Positions 1 through 8,960 of a stretch of DNA of 64,000 nucleotides are shown one piece after another; position 1 is the first letter of the stretch, and every line of letters starts with the position of its first letter. Under the pieces are notes generated by a model. The model was given only the letters and a program-made list of their open reading frames with translations. It was not told where the DNA came from and ran no database searches. Source of the DNA: Fodinibacter sp963834965 (GTDB taxonomy: Bacteria; Actinomycetota; Actinomycetes; Actinomycetales; Dermatophilaceae). The DNA lies in the NCBI GenBank assembly GCA_963834965.1, contig CAWIEI010000034.1, positions 1 to 64,000 of the forward strand. The letters run 5' to 3'. A program made the translations under genes and the position numbers.

Positions 1-1508
1 CGAGGGCAAGGCCCGGCACGCCGACGACACCGCCCAGAAGATCCTCAAGGCCACGGCTCCATCGCCCGTGACAAGGGCCTGGTCAAGGCCGCCGACAAGC
101 AAATGCCGGCCGCCGGTCGCGGCCGGGCCACCGCCATCGCCAACGCGGTCGAGGAGTACTGCACCCAGTTCGAGGCGCTCGGTGGCGACTTCGCCGAGCG
201 GGTCACCGACCTGCGCGACGTCGGGTCACGGGCCGTCGCCGCCGTGCTCGGCGTCGCCGCACCGGGTGTGCCCGACTTCTCCGAGCCGAGCGTGGTCGTC
301 GCCGAGGACCTCGCGCCGGCCGAGACGGCCACGCTCGACCGTTCCCTCGTGGTCGGCATCGTCACCCAGGCGGGGTGGACGCACCAGCGGCCATCCTCGC
401 TGCGCAGATGGGCATACCGGCGGTGGTCCAGCTCTCCGGTGCCACCGGCATCCCGGTGGGCACACCGGTGGCGCTCGACGGCGACACCGGGGAGGTCACC
501 ATCGCCCCCGACATCGCGCTGGTCGAGGCGCAGAGGCTGCGGCGCGAGAAGCGGGCCGGGGCGCTCGCCGCCGGAAGGGGGCCGGGCCTCACCCGCGACG
601 GCACCCACGTCGCGCTGCTCGGAACATCGGTGGGGTGCAGGACGCCGAGGCCGCTGGTGCCCTCGACCTCGAGGGGGTCGGGCTGTTCCGCACCGAGTTC
701 GTCTTCCTGTCGGCCGACAAGGCTCCGACGGTGGATGAGCAGGCGGAGATCTACCGAAAGGTGTTCGCGCCGTTCGGCGGCCGGCGTGTGGTCGTCCGCA
801 CGCTGGATGCCGGGGCCGACAAGCCGCTGGCCTTCGCCGACCTGGGGCCTGAGGAGAACCCGGCCCTCGGCCGGCGTGGCCTGCGGCTGTCGGCCGAGCG
901 GCCCGAACTCGCCCGACGCCCAGCTCGAGGCGCTCGCCGTGGCCGCCAAGGACACCGGCGCCGACGTGCGGGTGATGGCGCCGATGGTGGCCACTGTCGA
1001 GGAGGCCGCGTGGTTCGCCCGTCGGGTGCGCGAGAACGGCCTGCCCAAGGCCGGGGTGATGATCGAGGTACCCGGTGCGGCGCTTCGGGCCGCGCACGTG
1101 CTCGCCGAGGTCGACTTCGGCAGCCTCGGCACCAACGACCTGGCGCAGTACACGATGGCGGCCGACCGGATGCAGGGCGAGCTGAGCGACCTGCTCGACC
1201 CCTGGCAACCGGCGGTGCTCGACGTCGTCGCGGCCGCCTGCGAGGGCGCCCGGCGCGTGGGCCGCCCGATCGGTGTCTGCGGAGAGTCGGCCGGCGACCC
1301 GCTGTTGGCCCTGGTGCTCGCCGGGCTCGGGGTGTCGAGCCTGTCGATGGCACCGAGCAAGGTGCCGGTGGTGCGCCTGGCGCTCTCGCTGCACTCGCTG
1401 CCCGAGTGCCAAGGCCTCGCGACCCTCGCCCGCGAGGCACACACGGCCAAGGACGCGCTGGATGCCGTGCGCTCCCGAGCCCGCGCGGAGCTCACTGACC
1501 TGCTCTGA
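1..1508 (+). pseudogene. ptsI: PEP-protein phosphotransferase (PTS enzyme I), 3' part, multiply frameshifted
   Basis: Enzyme I takes phosphate from PEP and passes it to HPr at the head of the sugar PTS in the cytoplasm. The 5' end lies outside the window. Family sequence is clear but spread over three frames: an N-domain segment (SIARDKGLVKAADK, ALGGDFAERVTDLRD), then AAILAAQMGIPAVVQL, then GLFRTEFVFL, then the C-domain (VRVMAPMVATVEEA, FGSLGTNDLAQYT, GVCGESAGDP) to TGA at 1506. Frame changes fall near 57 (one C missing), 373-390 (net loss of about four bases, including the codon expected for the phosphorylated His), 621 (one C missing) and 912 (one extra C). The single-base changes in G/C runs look like assembly errors; the loss at the active His is larger. 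As written, no functional enzyme I is encoded. Confidence 0.85.
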
Positions 1509-1565
1509 GGCACGCACACGGCATCCGGCATGGTGCTCGGCCGGCTGCCGGGAACGGCGATCCCT

Positions 1566-1601
1566 GCACCTACCTGACGTCGGCTACCGCCTGGTAGGTG
1601 C
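1566..1601. terminator. Inverted repeat between convergent ptsI and HerA-like gene
   Basis: GCACCTACC at 1566-1574 pairs perfectly with GGTAGGTGC at 1593-1601 (9-bp stem, 18-nt loop). Further partial copies (ACCTACC, GGGGTAGG) follow to about 1630. The position between two convergent genes fits a bidirectional terminator. There is no T-tract, so this is inference. Confidence 0.4.
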
Positions 1602-1682
1602 TTGGATCGCGTCACCTACCAAGGGGTAGGCGAGGTCACAGCGGGGCGCGAGCACCCGGCATCCGGGAAATGCCTTGGCGGG

Positions 1683-3092
1683 TCAGGCGTCGAGGAGGGG
1701 GACGGCCACGTCGGTGCCGCCCTGCCGGGTGAGCCGCTCGCGGATCTGCACCAGCATCGGCACCGGCGCGAACCCGCCGGCCAGCAGCGCCTCGCCCTGC
1801 ACGAAGCCGTTGGAGGCCCGCAGCATCGACTTCGGCGCGAACCCGAAGGTGCGGCCCAGCTCGGCCACGTCGTCGGGGCTGTTCATCCGCATCAGCATCA
1901 GGTTGTCGCACTGGCTGAGGATCTGCGGGTGGATCTTCGAGGGCCGCTGCGACGACAGCAGCAGCCACAGGCCGTACTTGCGTCCCTCCGCAGCGACCTG
2001 GATGAGGCGGTCGAGCAGCCGCTGGGCCACCGCGCTGGCCGGCTGGGTACCGCACAGGTTGTGCGCCTCGTCGATGACGAGCAGGGTCGGCACGCGGCGG
2101 TCGCGCTGCGCCCACAGCTCGTCGACCACCTCGAGGCACACCGCGATCGGCTCCGCCGGGTCGCCGAACCCGCCGAGGTCCATCACGGTCACGCCGTCGC
2201 CGCCGGTGACGAAGTCGGCTGCGGAGGGCAGGTCGCGGGCCCAGACCTCCCACTCGAGCAGGCCGAGGTTCTCCATCCGTCGCGCGAGCGCCTGCTGGCC
2301 GGGGGTGCCGGAGCGCAGGCTCAGGAGCATCGGCCCCATGTCGGAACCGCCGAGCTGGGCGAGGAAGCTGATGAAGGCGTTGTACTCGTCGCGGTCGTGG
2401 ATCGGGTCGAGCTGCAGGGTCGCGGCCTGGGCCTGACGGGTCATCGTGCGAAAGCGCATCCGCAGCGGCTCCTCGCCCTCACCGCGGGTGGAGTCGCTGC
2501 GCAGTACCTTGACGTCGCGTTCGGCGATCCGCTGCGCGTCGGCCTCCCGCACCCCCGGCAGGGTCTTGCCGAGGTGCACGAAGTCGGCGTTGGGGTCGAA
2601 CACGGCCATCCGCAGGTCGGTCTGCAGCAGCAGCCGCTCGAGCAGCACGCCGAGGGCGTACGTCTTGCCCGAGCCGCTCTGTCCGCAGAGGAAGGTGTGT
2701 CGGTTGAACCCACCCGCCCGCAGGTTGGCCGGTGCCCCCACGTCACCGGTGCGCCACACGCCGATGGTCATCGTGCCCGCCGCCGCGCCGTCGAGGCCGC
2801 CGAGCTCCTCGGGGCGGGCCAGGGCCATGGAGGCACCGCGGAACGGCGTCCGGTCGCCGCGCTGCACGCCGCCGCCCTCACCGAGCCCGCCGATGACGAC
2901 CCCGAACCCGGTGAGCGGCTCGTCGCCGATCGGGTCCGCCACGTCGACGACCTGGCCGAGCACGCGGCCGCCGCTGTCGGTGGTCACGACCACCATGTCG
3001 CCCGGGGCGACCCCGTCGTCGACCCCCGCCGTGAACGAGAAGCTGCGCCCGTCGCGGGACTCCGCCCGCGCCTGGTTCGCCGTCGCCGTCAT
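1683..3092 (-). CDS. HerA/DUF87-type ATP-binding protein
   Basis: A 469-residue protein of the HerA/FtsK branch of RecA-fold ATPases. It has an N-terminal beta-rich HAS-barrel-like part (about residues 15-70), a Walker A motif GQSGSGKT at 137-144, a Walker B-type LLVIDEAHN near 340, and an LLLSSQRPSKIHPQIL segment typical of VirB4/HerA ATPases before the C-terminus. Family members are hexameric DNA translocases or helicases, sometimes paired with the nuclease NurA. No nurA is adjacent, so the partner and exact role are unknown. The ATG start at 3092 is supported by an upstream GAGGAG-like purine tract. The gene converges on ptsI and diverges from glmU, so it is probably monocistronic. Confidence 0.8.
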   Translation of the reverse strand: MTATANQARAESRDGRSFSFTAGVDDGVAPGDMVVVTTDSGGRVLGQVVDVADPIGDEPLTGFGVVIGGLGEGGGVQRGDRTPFRGASMALARPEELGGLDGAAAGTMTIGVWRTGDVGAPANLRAGGFNRHTFLCGQSGSGKTYALGVLLERLLLQTDLRMAVFDPNADFVHLGKTLPGVREADAQRIAERDVKVLRSDSTRGEGEEPLRMRFRTMTRQAQAATLQLDPIHDRDEYNAFISFLAQLGGSDMGPMLLSLRSGTPGQQALARRMENLGLLEWEVWARDLPSAADFVTGGDGVTVMDLGGFGDPAEPIAVCLEVVDELWAQRDRRVPTLLVIDEAHNLCGTQPASAVAQRLLDRLIQVAAEGRKYGLWLLLSSQRPSKIHPQILSQCDNLMLMRMNSPDDVAELGRTFGFAPKSMLRASNGFVQGEALLAGGFAPVPMLVQIRERLTRQGGTDVAVPLLDA

Positions 3093-3280
3093 CGCCTGCT
3101 CCTCTCACGGACACCGGCCGGGGTGGCCCTGTCGTCGTGGTGTACCGGCCATTGTGTCGGATGCCGGGACGGCGTCCCAGTGGGCTCTCGCGCCCGGCCC
3201 GCCCTGCGGCCGCCCCGCGACCGACCGGTAGCATGACGGGCGTCCCGTGGCACCCCGCAGCACGTCTGGAGCCCTCGCGC

Positions 3281-4764
3281 GTGAGCACCCCCCGCCCGGC
3301 CGCCGTCATCGTCCTCGCTGCCGGCGAGGGCACCCGGATGAAGTCCGCGACTCCCAAGGTCCTGCACCCGATCGGCGGGGTCACCCTGGTCGGCCACGCC
3401 ATCCGGGCCGCTCGGGCCACCGGCGCCCGGCACGTGGGGGTGGTGGTGCGCCACGAGCGCGACCGGGTCGTCGAGGTGTGTGCCTCGATCGACCCCGACC
3501 TCGTCTTCGCCGACCAGGATGCCGTCAAGGGCACCGGCCGCGCCGTGGAGTGCGGGCTGCTGGCCCTGCCTGCCGACCTCACCGGCACCGTGCTGGTCAC
3601 CAGCGGCGACGTGCCGCTGCTCACCGGCGCCACCCTGGTCGAGCTCACCCGGGCCCACACCGAGAGCGGCTGTGCCGTGTCCGTCGTCACCGCCCACCTC
3701 GCCGACCCCACCGGATACGGCCGGGTCGTCCGTGGCGACGGCGGGCGGGTCGAGAAGATCGTCGAGCACAAGGACGCCACCGACGCCGAGCGCGCCCTCA
3801 CCGAGATCAACTCCGGCATCTACGCCTTCGACGCCGACGTGCTGCGCGACGCGCTGGCCCACGTCGGCACCGACAACGCGCAGGGCGAGAAGTACCTCAC
3901 CGACGTCATCGCCATCGCCCGGGCCGGCAACCACCCGGTGCGGGCCCACGTGCTCGGCGACCTCTGGCAGACCGAGGGCGTCAACGACCGGGTGCAGCTG
4001 GCGGCCGTCGGGCGCGAGCTCAACCGGCGGGTCTGCGAGGCGCACATGCGGGCCGGCGTCACCATCGTCGACCCGGCCACCACCTGGGTCGACGTCGACG
4101 TCAGCATCGGCCAGGACACCACCGTGCTGCCCGGCACCCAGCTGCTCGGTGCCACGAGCATCGGTGCGGATGCCGTGATCGGCCCCGAGGTCACGCTCAC
4201 CGACACCGAGGTCGGGAACGGGGCCCAGGTCACCCGGGCGGTGGCGAACCTCGCGGTGATCGGCGCCGGCGCCACCGTCGGCCCCTACTCCTACCTGCGG
4301 CCCGGCACCCGGCTGGGCGCCCGCGGCAAGATCGGCGGCTTCGTCGAGACCAAGAACGCCGACATCGGCGAGGGCGCCAAGGTGCCCCACCTGTCGTATG
4401 CCGGTGACGTCACCATCGGTGAGGGCGCCAACATCGGCGCCGGCACGATCTTCGCCAACTACGACGGCGTCGCCAAGCACCACTCCACGGTGGGCAGGTA
4501 CTCCTTCGTCGGCTCCAACTCCGTTGTCGTCAGCCCGGTTTCGGTCGGCGACGGCGCCTACGTCGCTGCCGGGTCAGCCCTCACCACCGACGTCGACCCG
4601 GGCCAGATCGCCGTGGCTCGCGGCCGCCAGCGAAACATCGACGGCTGGGTGGCCCGCGCCCGCCCCGGCACCAAGACCGCCGAGGCGCCGAGGCCGCCGA
4701 GGCCGCCGGAACCCGGCATCCCGAACCCGAGCAGCCGACCACTCCGGAAGGTACCCACCAGTGA
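3281..4764 (+). CDS. glmU: Bifunctional GlmU (UDP-GlcNAc pyrophosphorylase / GlcN-1-P acetyltransferase), 3' frameshift
   Basis: GlmU acetylates glucosamine-1-phosphate and then uridylylates it to UDP-GlcNAc, the precursor of peptidoglycan and other glycans. The N-terminal nucleotidyltransferase signature LAAGEGTRMKSATPKV lies near residues 11-26. The C-terminal left-handed beta-helix shows hexapeptide repeats and the conserved KIGGFVETKNADIG and NYDGVAKH segments. GTG 3281 is chosen because GGAG lies 9 nt upstream and the core begins directly after it; ATG 3233 is an in-frame alternative. As written, the frame runs without a stop through prs to 5884. Restoring one C near 4686, in a GCCGAGGCC repeat, gives a normal Ala/Pro-rich tail ending at TGA 4762-4764 and overlapping the prs start. 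I annotate that corrected end. Confidence 0.88.
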
Positions 4765-5762
4765 GTCACAACCGACCGCCGTCCGCGAACATCCGGAGGC
4801 GGCCGAAGAAGCAGATGATGCTCTTCTCGGGTCGAGCCAACCCCGGTCTCGCCCAGGAGGTTGCCGCTCAGCTGGGCACCGAGCTGGTGCCGACCAGTGC
4901 CTACGACTTCGCGAACGGCGAGATCTACGTGCGCTTCGAGGAGTCGGTGCGGGGGTCCGACGCGTTCGTCATCCAGAGCCACACCAGCCCGATCAACGAG
5001 TGCATCATGGAGCACCTGCTCATGGTCGACGCGCTCAAGCGGGCCAGCGCCAAGCGCATCACCGTGGTCATGCCGTTCTACGGCTACGCCCGCCAGGACA
5101 AGAAGCACCGCGGCCGCGAGCCGATCAGCGCCCGGCTGATGGCCGACATGTTCAAGACCGCCGGGGCCAACCGGCTGATCTGCGTCGACCTGCACACCGA
5201 CCAGATCCAGGGCTTCTTCGACGGCCCGGTCGACCACCTGATGGCGATCCCGATCCTCAGCGAGTACGTCGCCACGAAGTACGGCGACCAGGACCTCGCG
5301 GTCGTCTCGCCGGATGCCGGCCGGATCAAGGTCGCCGAGCAGTGGTCGAAGCGGCTCGGTGGGGCACCGCTGGCCTTCATCCACAAGACCCGCGACATCA
5401 ACCGGCCCAACGAGATGGTGGCCAACCGGGTCGTCGGCCTGGTGCGCGACCGGGTGTGCGTGCTCGTCGACGACATGATCGACACCGGCGGCACCATCAC
5501 CAAGGCCGCCGACGCGCTGATGGCCGACGGCGCCAAGGCGGTCGTCATCGCAGCCACCCACGCGATCCTCAGCGAGCCGGCCGTCCAGCGCCTGCGCGAC
5601 TGTGCCGCGGAGGAGGTCATCGTCACCAACACGCTGCCGATCCCGCCCGAGAAGGAGGTCGACGGCATCACCGTGCTCTCGATCGCCCCGCTCATCAGCG
5701 CCGCGATCAAGGAGGTCTTCGAGGACGGCTCGGTCACGAGCCTCTTCGGCGGCCGCGCCTGA
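4761..5762 (+). CDS. prs: Ribose-phosphate pyrophosphokinase (PRPP synthetase)
   Basis: Makes PRPP from ribose-5-phosphate and ATP for nucleotide, His and Trp synthesis. The 333-residue product is close to the usual length. Visible signatures are the N-terminal FSGRANPGLA, the ATP-binding flexible loop YGYARQDKKHRGREPIS, the metal-binding DLHTDQIQGFF (about 143-153) and the PRPP loop VLVDDMIDTGGT (about 234-245). The GTG start at 4761 forms a GTGA overlap with the expected glmU stop and has GGAAGG 10 nt upstream. An internal ATG at 4815 or 4818 is possible. The glmU-prs pair is the usual actinobacterial arrangement. Confidence 0.95.
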   Translation: MSHNRPPSANIRRRPKKQMMLFSGRANPGLAQEVAAQLGTELVPTSAYDFANGEIYVRFEESVRGSDAFVIQSHTSPINECIMEHLLMVDALKRASAKRITVVMPFYGYARQDKKHRGREPISARLMADMFKTAGANRLICVDLHTDQIQGFFDGPVDHLMAIPILSEYVATKYGDQDLAVVSPDAGRIKVAEQWSKRLGGAPLAFIHKTRDINRPNEMVANRVVGLVRDRVCVLVDDMIDTGGTITKAADALMADGAKAVVIAATHAILSEPAVQRLRDCAAEEVIVTNTLPIPPEKEVDGITVLSIAPLISAAIKEVFEDGSVTSLFGGRA

Positions 5763-6361
5763 GGTCTTTCGGGCGGCGCCCGGGTCGGGGTGCGCTGGTG
5801 GTGACCCGCTGCGCGGTGGGATGCCGTGCGCACCTTCCCTTGTTGGTGACCGCTGCGCGGGGGGATGCCGTGTGCGGCCGTTGACCATCCGCACCTCGCG
5901 CGCTGCGCGCACTCGGCGCGCCCACGCAGAGCGTGGGACCCGCCGCCGGACCCGTCCATCGGCTCGCCCACGGCATCCCACCGCTCCGCTCTTGTTGTTG
6001 TGGCCGGCTCGCCTCCCGCATCCTTCCGCTTCGCTCTGAGTCCGCCGCGGCATCCCGGCGCTTCGCTCCCGACCCCGGCTGCGGGTGGCTTGGCGTAGAT
6101 CGCTGCTCCCGACGGGTGTCCTTGCTCCCCATGTGAGCTGCTGCAGCAGCACACCACGGGAGTACGGATCTGCGACCGGAGCAGCGATCTGCGACGGGGA
6201 TCGCGACGTGAGGAGCACTTCGCCGGCTCAGGGCCGTACTCGATCCTGACCCGGCGACGAGCACCTGATTCCGCGAAGTGCTCCTGGCTCCGCGAGCCAC
6301 CCCGCCGGATGCCGGGTGCTCGCCTCCCGCGGAGGGGCGCGGGGCACCCGTCAGGGGCGGA
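5763..6361. other. Structured non-coding stretch between prs and the CGNR gene
   Basis: I see no convincing gene in these 599 bases. They hold strong symmetry: GCGGTGGGATGCCGTG at 5813-5828 has a perfect reverse complement at 5969-5984; a near copy of the first arm lies at about 5850-5873; GATCGCTGCTCC at 6098-6109 pairs with 6179-6190; AGGAGCACTTCGC at 6212-6224 pairs with 6273-6285; and GCTGCTGCAGCAGC near 6136 is palindromic. Some could be transcription terminators for prs and for the minus-strand gene beyond it. The rest look like extragenic palindromic repeats. Confidence 0.55.
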
Positions 6362-6916
6362 TCAGGCGGTGGAGGCCTTGCGGGCTCGGTAGGCGGCCAC
6401 GTTGGCTCGGGTGCCGCAGGTGCCGTCGCAGAACTTGCGCGACCGGTTCTTGCTGAGGTCGATCAGCAGGTCCTCGCAGTCATCGCCGGCACACACCTTG
6501 AGGCGGTCGGTCTCGTCGGCGCGGACCACGTCGACCAGCGCCATGCCCACCTCGACCGCGATCCGGCGGGCCAGGGGGGCGTCGTCGGAGGTGGCGTGCA
6601 CGTGCCAGCCGAACGCGCCGTGCCGCACCAGCCGGGGGAGCGCTCGGCCCTCCTCGAGCAGGGCGTTCGCCGCATCGACCAGGCCGTCCTCGTCGCGACG
6701 CCAGATCTCGCGCAGCCGCGGGCGCAGCGCGCGCACGGCATCCACCTCGGACTGGCTCGTGGGGCGGGCACCGGTCCACTCCCACCGGTCCATCCAGGCG
6801 AGCAGCGCCGGCAGGTCGGGCAGCTCCTCGCGGTCCTCGTCACCGAGCGCCGGCCCGGTGTTGGCCAGTGCGGCGGCATGCATCAGGGTCAGGTCCGTGT
6901 CATGGGTGAAAACCAT
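6362..6916 (-). CDS. CGNR zinc-finger (ABATE-domain) putative transcriptional regulator
   Basis: A 184-residue protein with the N-terminal ABATE-type region followed by a C-terminal CGNR zinc finger: CAGDDCEDLLIDLSKNRSRK, then FCDGTCGTRANVAAYRARK. The Cys pairs and the Cys-Gly-x-Arg signature are all present. CGNR proteins are thought to be DNA-binding regulators. I chose ATG at 6916 because AGGAG lies 5 nt upstream on the minus strand; the upstream ATG at 6931 would contain that ribosome-binding site. It is transcribed divergently from the EamA transporter, which it may regulate (inference). Confidence 0.8.
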   Translation of the reverse strand: MVFTHDTDLTLMHAAALANTGPALGDEDREELPDLPALLAWMDRWEWTGARPTSQSEVDAVRALRPRLREIWRRDEDGLVDAANALLEEGRALPRLVRHGAFGWHVHATSDDAPLARRIAVEVGMALVDVVRADETDRLKVCAGDDCEDLLIDLSKNRSRKFCDGTCGTRANVAAYRARKASTA

Positions 6917-6921
6917 CTTGA

Positions 6922-6978
6922 CTCCTGACATGTGGCGGGCATACCGTCATGGGCAACAGCATACTTTGCTCCTGACAT
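6922..6978. repeat. Imperfect direct repeat of an RBS/start region
   Basis: CTCCTGACAT occurs at 6922-6931 and again at 6969-6978, 47 bp apart. On the minus strand each copy reads ATGTCAGGAG followed within a few bases by a second ATG and then CCCATGAC. The gene-proximal copy supplies the ribosome-binding site of the CGNR gene. The distal copy would drive a 20-codon peptide (6962 down to 6900) overlapping the true start. Confidence 0.45.
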
Positions 6979-7012
6979 TCCAGTCGGGGCCACGCGCCCG
7001 GGAGGGACACCG

Positions 7013-7996
7013 ATGGTCGAAGCCGTGAAGAGGCACCTTGGCGTCGGCCTGGTCGCGATGCTGCTGTCGAGCGCCGCGTTCGGCACGTCCGGCCCGTTCG
7101 CGAAGTCGCTCATGCAGGCCGGCTGGTCGCCGGGTGCGGTCGTGCTGACTCGGATCACCGGCGCCGCCATCCTGCTGATGCCGTTCGCGCTCTGGAGCCT
7201 GCGCGGCCGGTGGCGCTCGATTCGCCGAGAGCTGCCGCGGGTCGCCCTCTACGGCACGCTCGCCGTGGCGGCGGCCCAGCTCGGCTACTTCCAGGCCGTC
7301 TCGCGCATGGACGTCGGCATCGCCCTGCTCATCGAGTACCTCGGCATCGTGCTCGTCGTGCTGTGGGTGTGGGCGCTCACCCGCCAGCGGCCGCACCGCC
7401 TCACCGGGGTGGGCATCGTGCTGGCCCTGGCCGGCCTCGCCCTCATCCTCGACATCACCGGCCAGACCACCCCGCCGCTGTCCGGCGTGCTCTGGGGGCT
7501 CGTCGCCGCCGCGGGCCTGGCCGGCCACTACGTGCTCGCCGCCCGCCCGACCGCGATCCCCTCGACCGCCTTCGCCGGGCTGGGCCTGGCCGTCGGCGCC
7601 GTGGCTCTCGCCGCGCTCGGGCTGGTCGGGGTGCTGCCGATGGACGTCGGTGACGCCACCGTGCAGCTGGCGGGCGCCGGCATCCCCGCCTGGCTGGCGC
7701 TGGCCGAGCTGGTGGTCATCGCCGCCGCCTTCGCCTACGTGCTGGGCATCGTCGGCGCCCGGCTGCTCGGGTCGACCCTGGCGTCGTTCGTCGGTCTCAC
7801 CGAGGTGCTCTTCGCGGTGCTCTTCGCCTGGCTGCTGCTGGCCGAGCTGCCCGGTGTGCTGCAGCTCGTCGGTGGGGCCGTGCTCCTCTCGGGCGTCGTT
7901 GCCGTGCGGCTCGGTGAGCGCGACCTGGACCGCGCGGCCCTGGCCCGAGATGCCGCTGCCGAGACCGATTTAGACGTTCCCTCCACGGTCGCCTAG
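7013..7996 (+). CDS. EamA/DMT-family transporter
   Basis: A 327-residue inner-membrane protein with about ten hydrophobic segments and the two-fold internal repeat of the drug/metabolite transporter superfamily (two EamA domains, roughly residues 10-145 and 155-295). Visible segments include AFGTSGPFAKSLMQAGWSPG in the first repeat and VGLTEVLFAVLFAWLLLAEL in the second. The substrate cannot be read from sequence. The ATG at 7013 is preceded by GGAGGG 6 nt upstream, which settles the start. It is divergent from the CGNR regulator. Confidence 0.85.
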   Translation: MVEAVKRHLGVGLVAMLLSSAAFGTSGPFAKSLMQAGWSPGAVVLTRITGAAILLMPFALWSLRGRWRSIRRELPRVALYGTLAVAAAQLGYFQAVSRMDVGIALLIEYLGIVLVVLWVWALTRQRPHRLTGVGIVLALAGLALILDITGQTTPPLSGVLWGLVAAAGLAGHYVLAARPTAIPSTAFAGLGLAVGAVALAALGLVGVLPMDVGDATVQLAGAGIPAWLALAELVVIAAAFAYVLGIVGARLLGSTLASFVGLTEVLFAVLFAWLLLAELPGVLQLVGGAVLLSGVVAVRLGERDLDRAALARDAAAETDLDVPSTVA

Positions 7997-7999
7997 ACT
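7970..7999 (+). promoter_or_regulatory. Possible promoter for rplY
   Basis: TTAGAC at 7970-7975 and TAGACT at 7994-7999 are separated by 18 bp and would give an approximately 190-nt leader before rplY. The leader contains a small perfect hairpin, CCGGAC (8030-8035) with GTCCGG (8042-8047). The call rests on consensus similarity only. Confidence 0.3.
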
Positions 8000-8198
8000 C
8001 GGGGGGTTGCCTCGGCGAGGGACGTCGCACCGGACACAGCCGTCCGGTTCAGGCCGCGCAAGCGGTCGACGCATCCGTGATCGACGCTGGCGGACGCAGA
8101 TCCGGTGGATCCGCGGGCCGTACGCGCGCCACGTTCGGTGCCACGTCCCGCGTCGAGGACCGACTGCCTCATCCGACTTCGACTCCCCAGGAGCACCC

Positions 8199-8864
8199 GT
8201 GTCCGACAACAACAAGCTCGTCGCCGAGACCCGCACCCAGTTCGGCAAGGGTGCCGCGCGCAAGATCCGCCGCGACCACAAGATCCCCGCCGTGATGTAC
8301 GGCCACGGCAGCGAGCCGGTGCACATCACCCTGCCCGGCCACCAGTCGATGCTCGCGCTGAAGCAGAGCAACGCCCTGCTCACCATCGTCATCGACGGCC
8401 AGGAGCAGCTCGCCTTGGCCAAGGACGTGCAGCGCGACCCGATCAAGCCCGTCATCGAGCACATCGACCTGGTCATCGTCAACAAGGGCGAGAAGGTCAC
8501 CGTCGACGTCAACGTGCACCTCGAGGGCGAGGCCGCCCCCGAGACGGTCGTCACCACCGACCACACCAGCCTGCAGCTGGAGGTGCTGGCCACCGACATC
8601 CCCGAGACCATCACCGTCTCGGTCGAGGGCCTCACCGCCGGCACCCAGATCCTCGCCGGCCAGGTCGAGCTTCCCGAGGGCGCCACCCTGGTCACCGACG
8701 CCGAGGCGCTGGTCGTCAACGTCACCGCGCAGGTCTCCGCCGAGGCGCTGGACGCCGAGCTGTCCGAGGCCGAGGCCGAGGCCGGCATCGAGCGCGAGGA
8801 GTCCGACGACGCGGCCGGCGAGTCCGACGCCGGCGAGGGCGAGAAGGCTTCCGACGACGCCTGA
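8199..8864 (+). CDS. rplY: 50S ribosomal protein L25 (general stress protein Ctc type)
   Basis: A 221-residue long-form L25 that binds 5S rRNA. The N-terminal L25 domain (RTQFGKGAARKIRRDHKIPA to about residue 95) is followed by the C-terminal Ctc beta domain and a very acidic tail rich in Glu, Asp and Ala from about residue 185. GTG at 8199 is preceded by AGGAG with 5-nt spacing, and the usual short N-terminus precedes the KLVAETR core. It lies between EamA and pth, as in many actinobacteria, and ends at a strong terminator. Confidence 0.95.
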   Translation: MSDNNKLVAETRTQFGKGAARKIRRDHKIPAVMYGHGSEPVHITLPGHQSMLALKQSNALLTIVIDGQEQLALAKDVQRDPIKPVIEHIDLVIVNKGEKVTVDVNVHLEGEAAPETVVTTDHTSLQLEVLATDIPETITVSVEGLTAGTQILAGQVELPEGATLVTDAEALVVNVTAQVSAEALDAELSEAEAEAGIEREESDDAAGESDAGEGEKASDDA

Positions 8865-8894
8865 TCCGCCACGGGCCACCCGGCCCGCCGCCAC

Positions 8895-8934
8895 CGCCGA
8901 AGGGCCCGGTCCGCACGGACCGGGCCCTTCGGCG
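8895..8934 (+). terminator. Strong hairpin terminator after rplY
   Basis: A perfect 19-bp inverted repeat (8895-8913 with 8916-8934) with only CA between the arms. It lies 30 nt after the rplY stop and 26 nt before pth. It has no long T-run, as is common in high-GC actinobacteria. Confidence 0.85.
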
Positions 8935-8960
8935 CTCCCCGTCCACGGCATACTGGACCG

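Noticed and set aside
1602..3236. 544-codon plus-strand frame over the HerA-like gene
   Set aside because: Antisense shadow; the minus-strand frame has Walker A and B motifs and a proper start.
4765..5884. Possible C-terminal extension of GlmU across prs
   Set aside because: The extension is Arg/Pro/Ala-rich out-of-frame prs sequence; a single missing C explains it.
5763..6361. Short open frames between prs and the CGNR gene (for example 5865-6098, 5933-6136)
   Set aside because: No ribosome-binding sites and no protein-like codon pattern; they overlap the inverted repeats.
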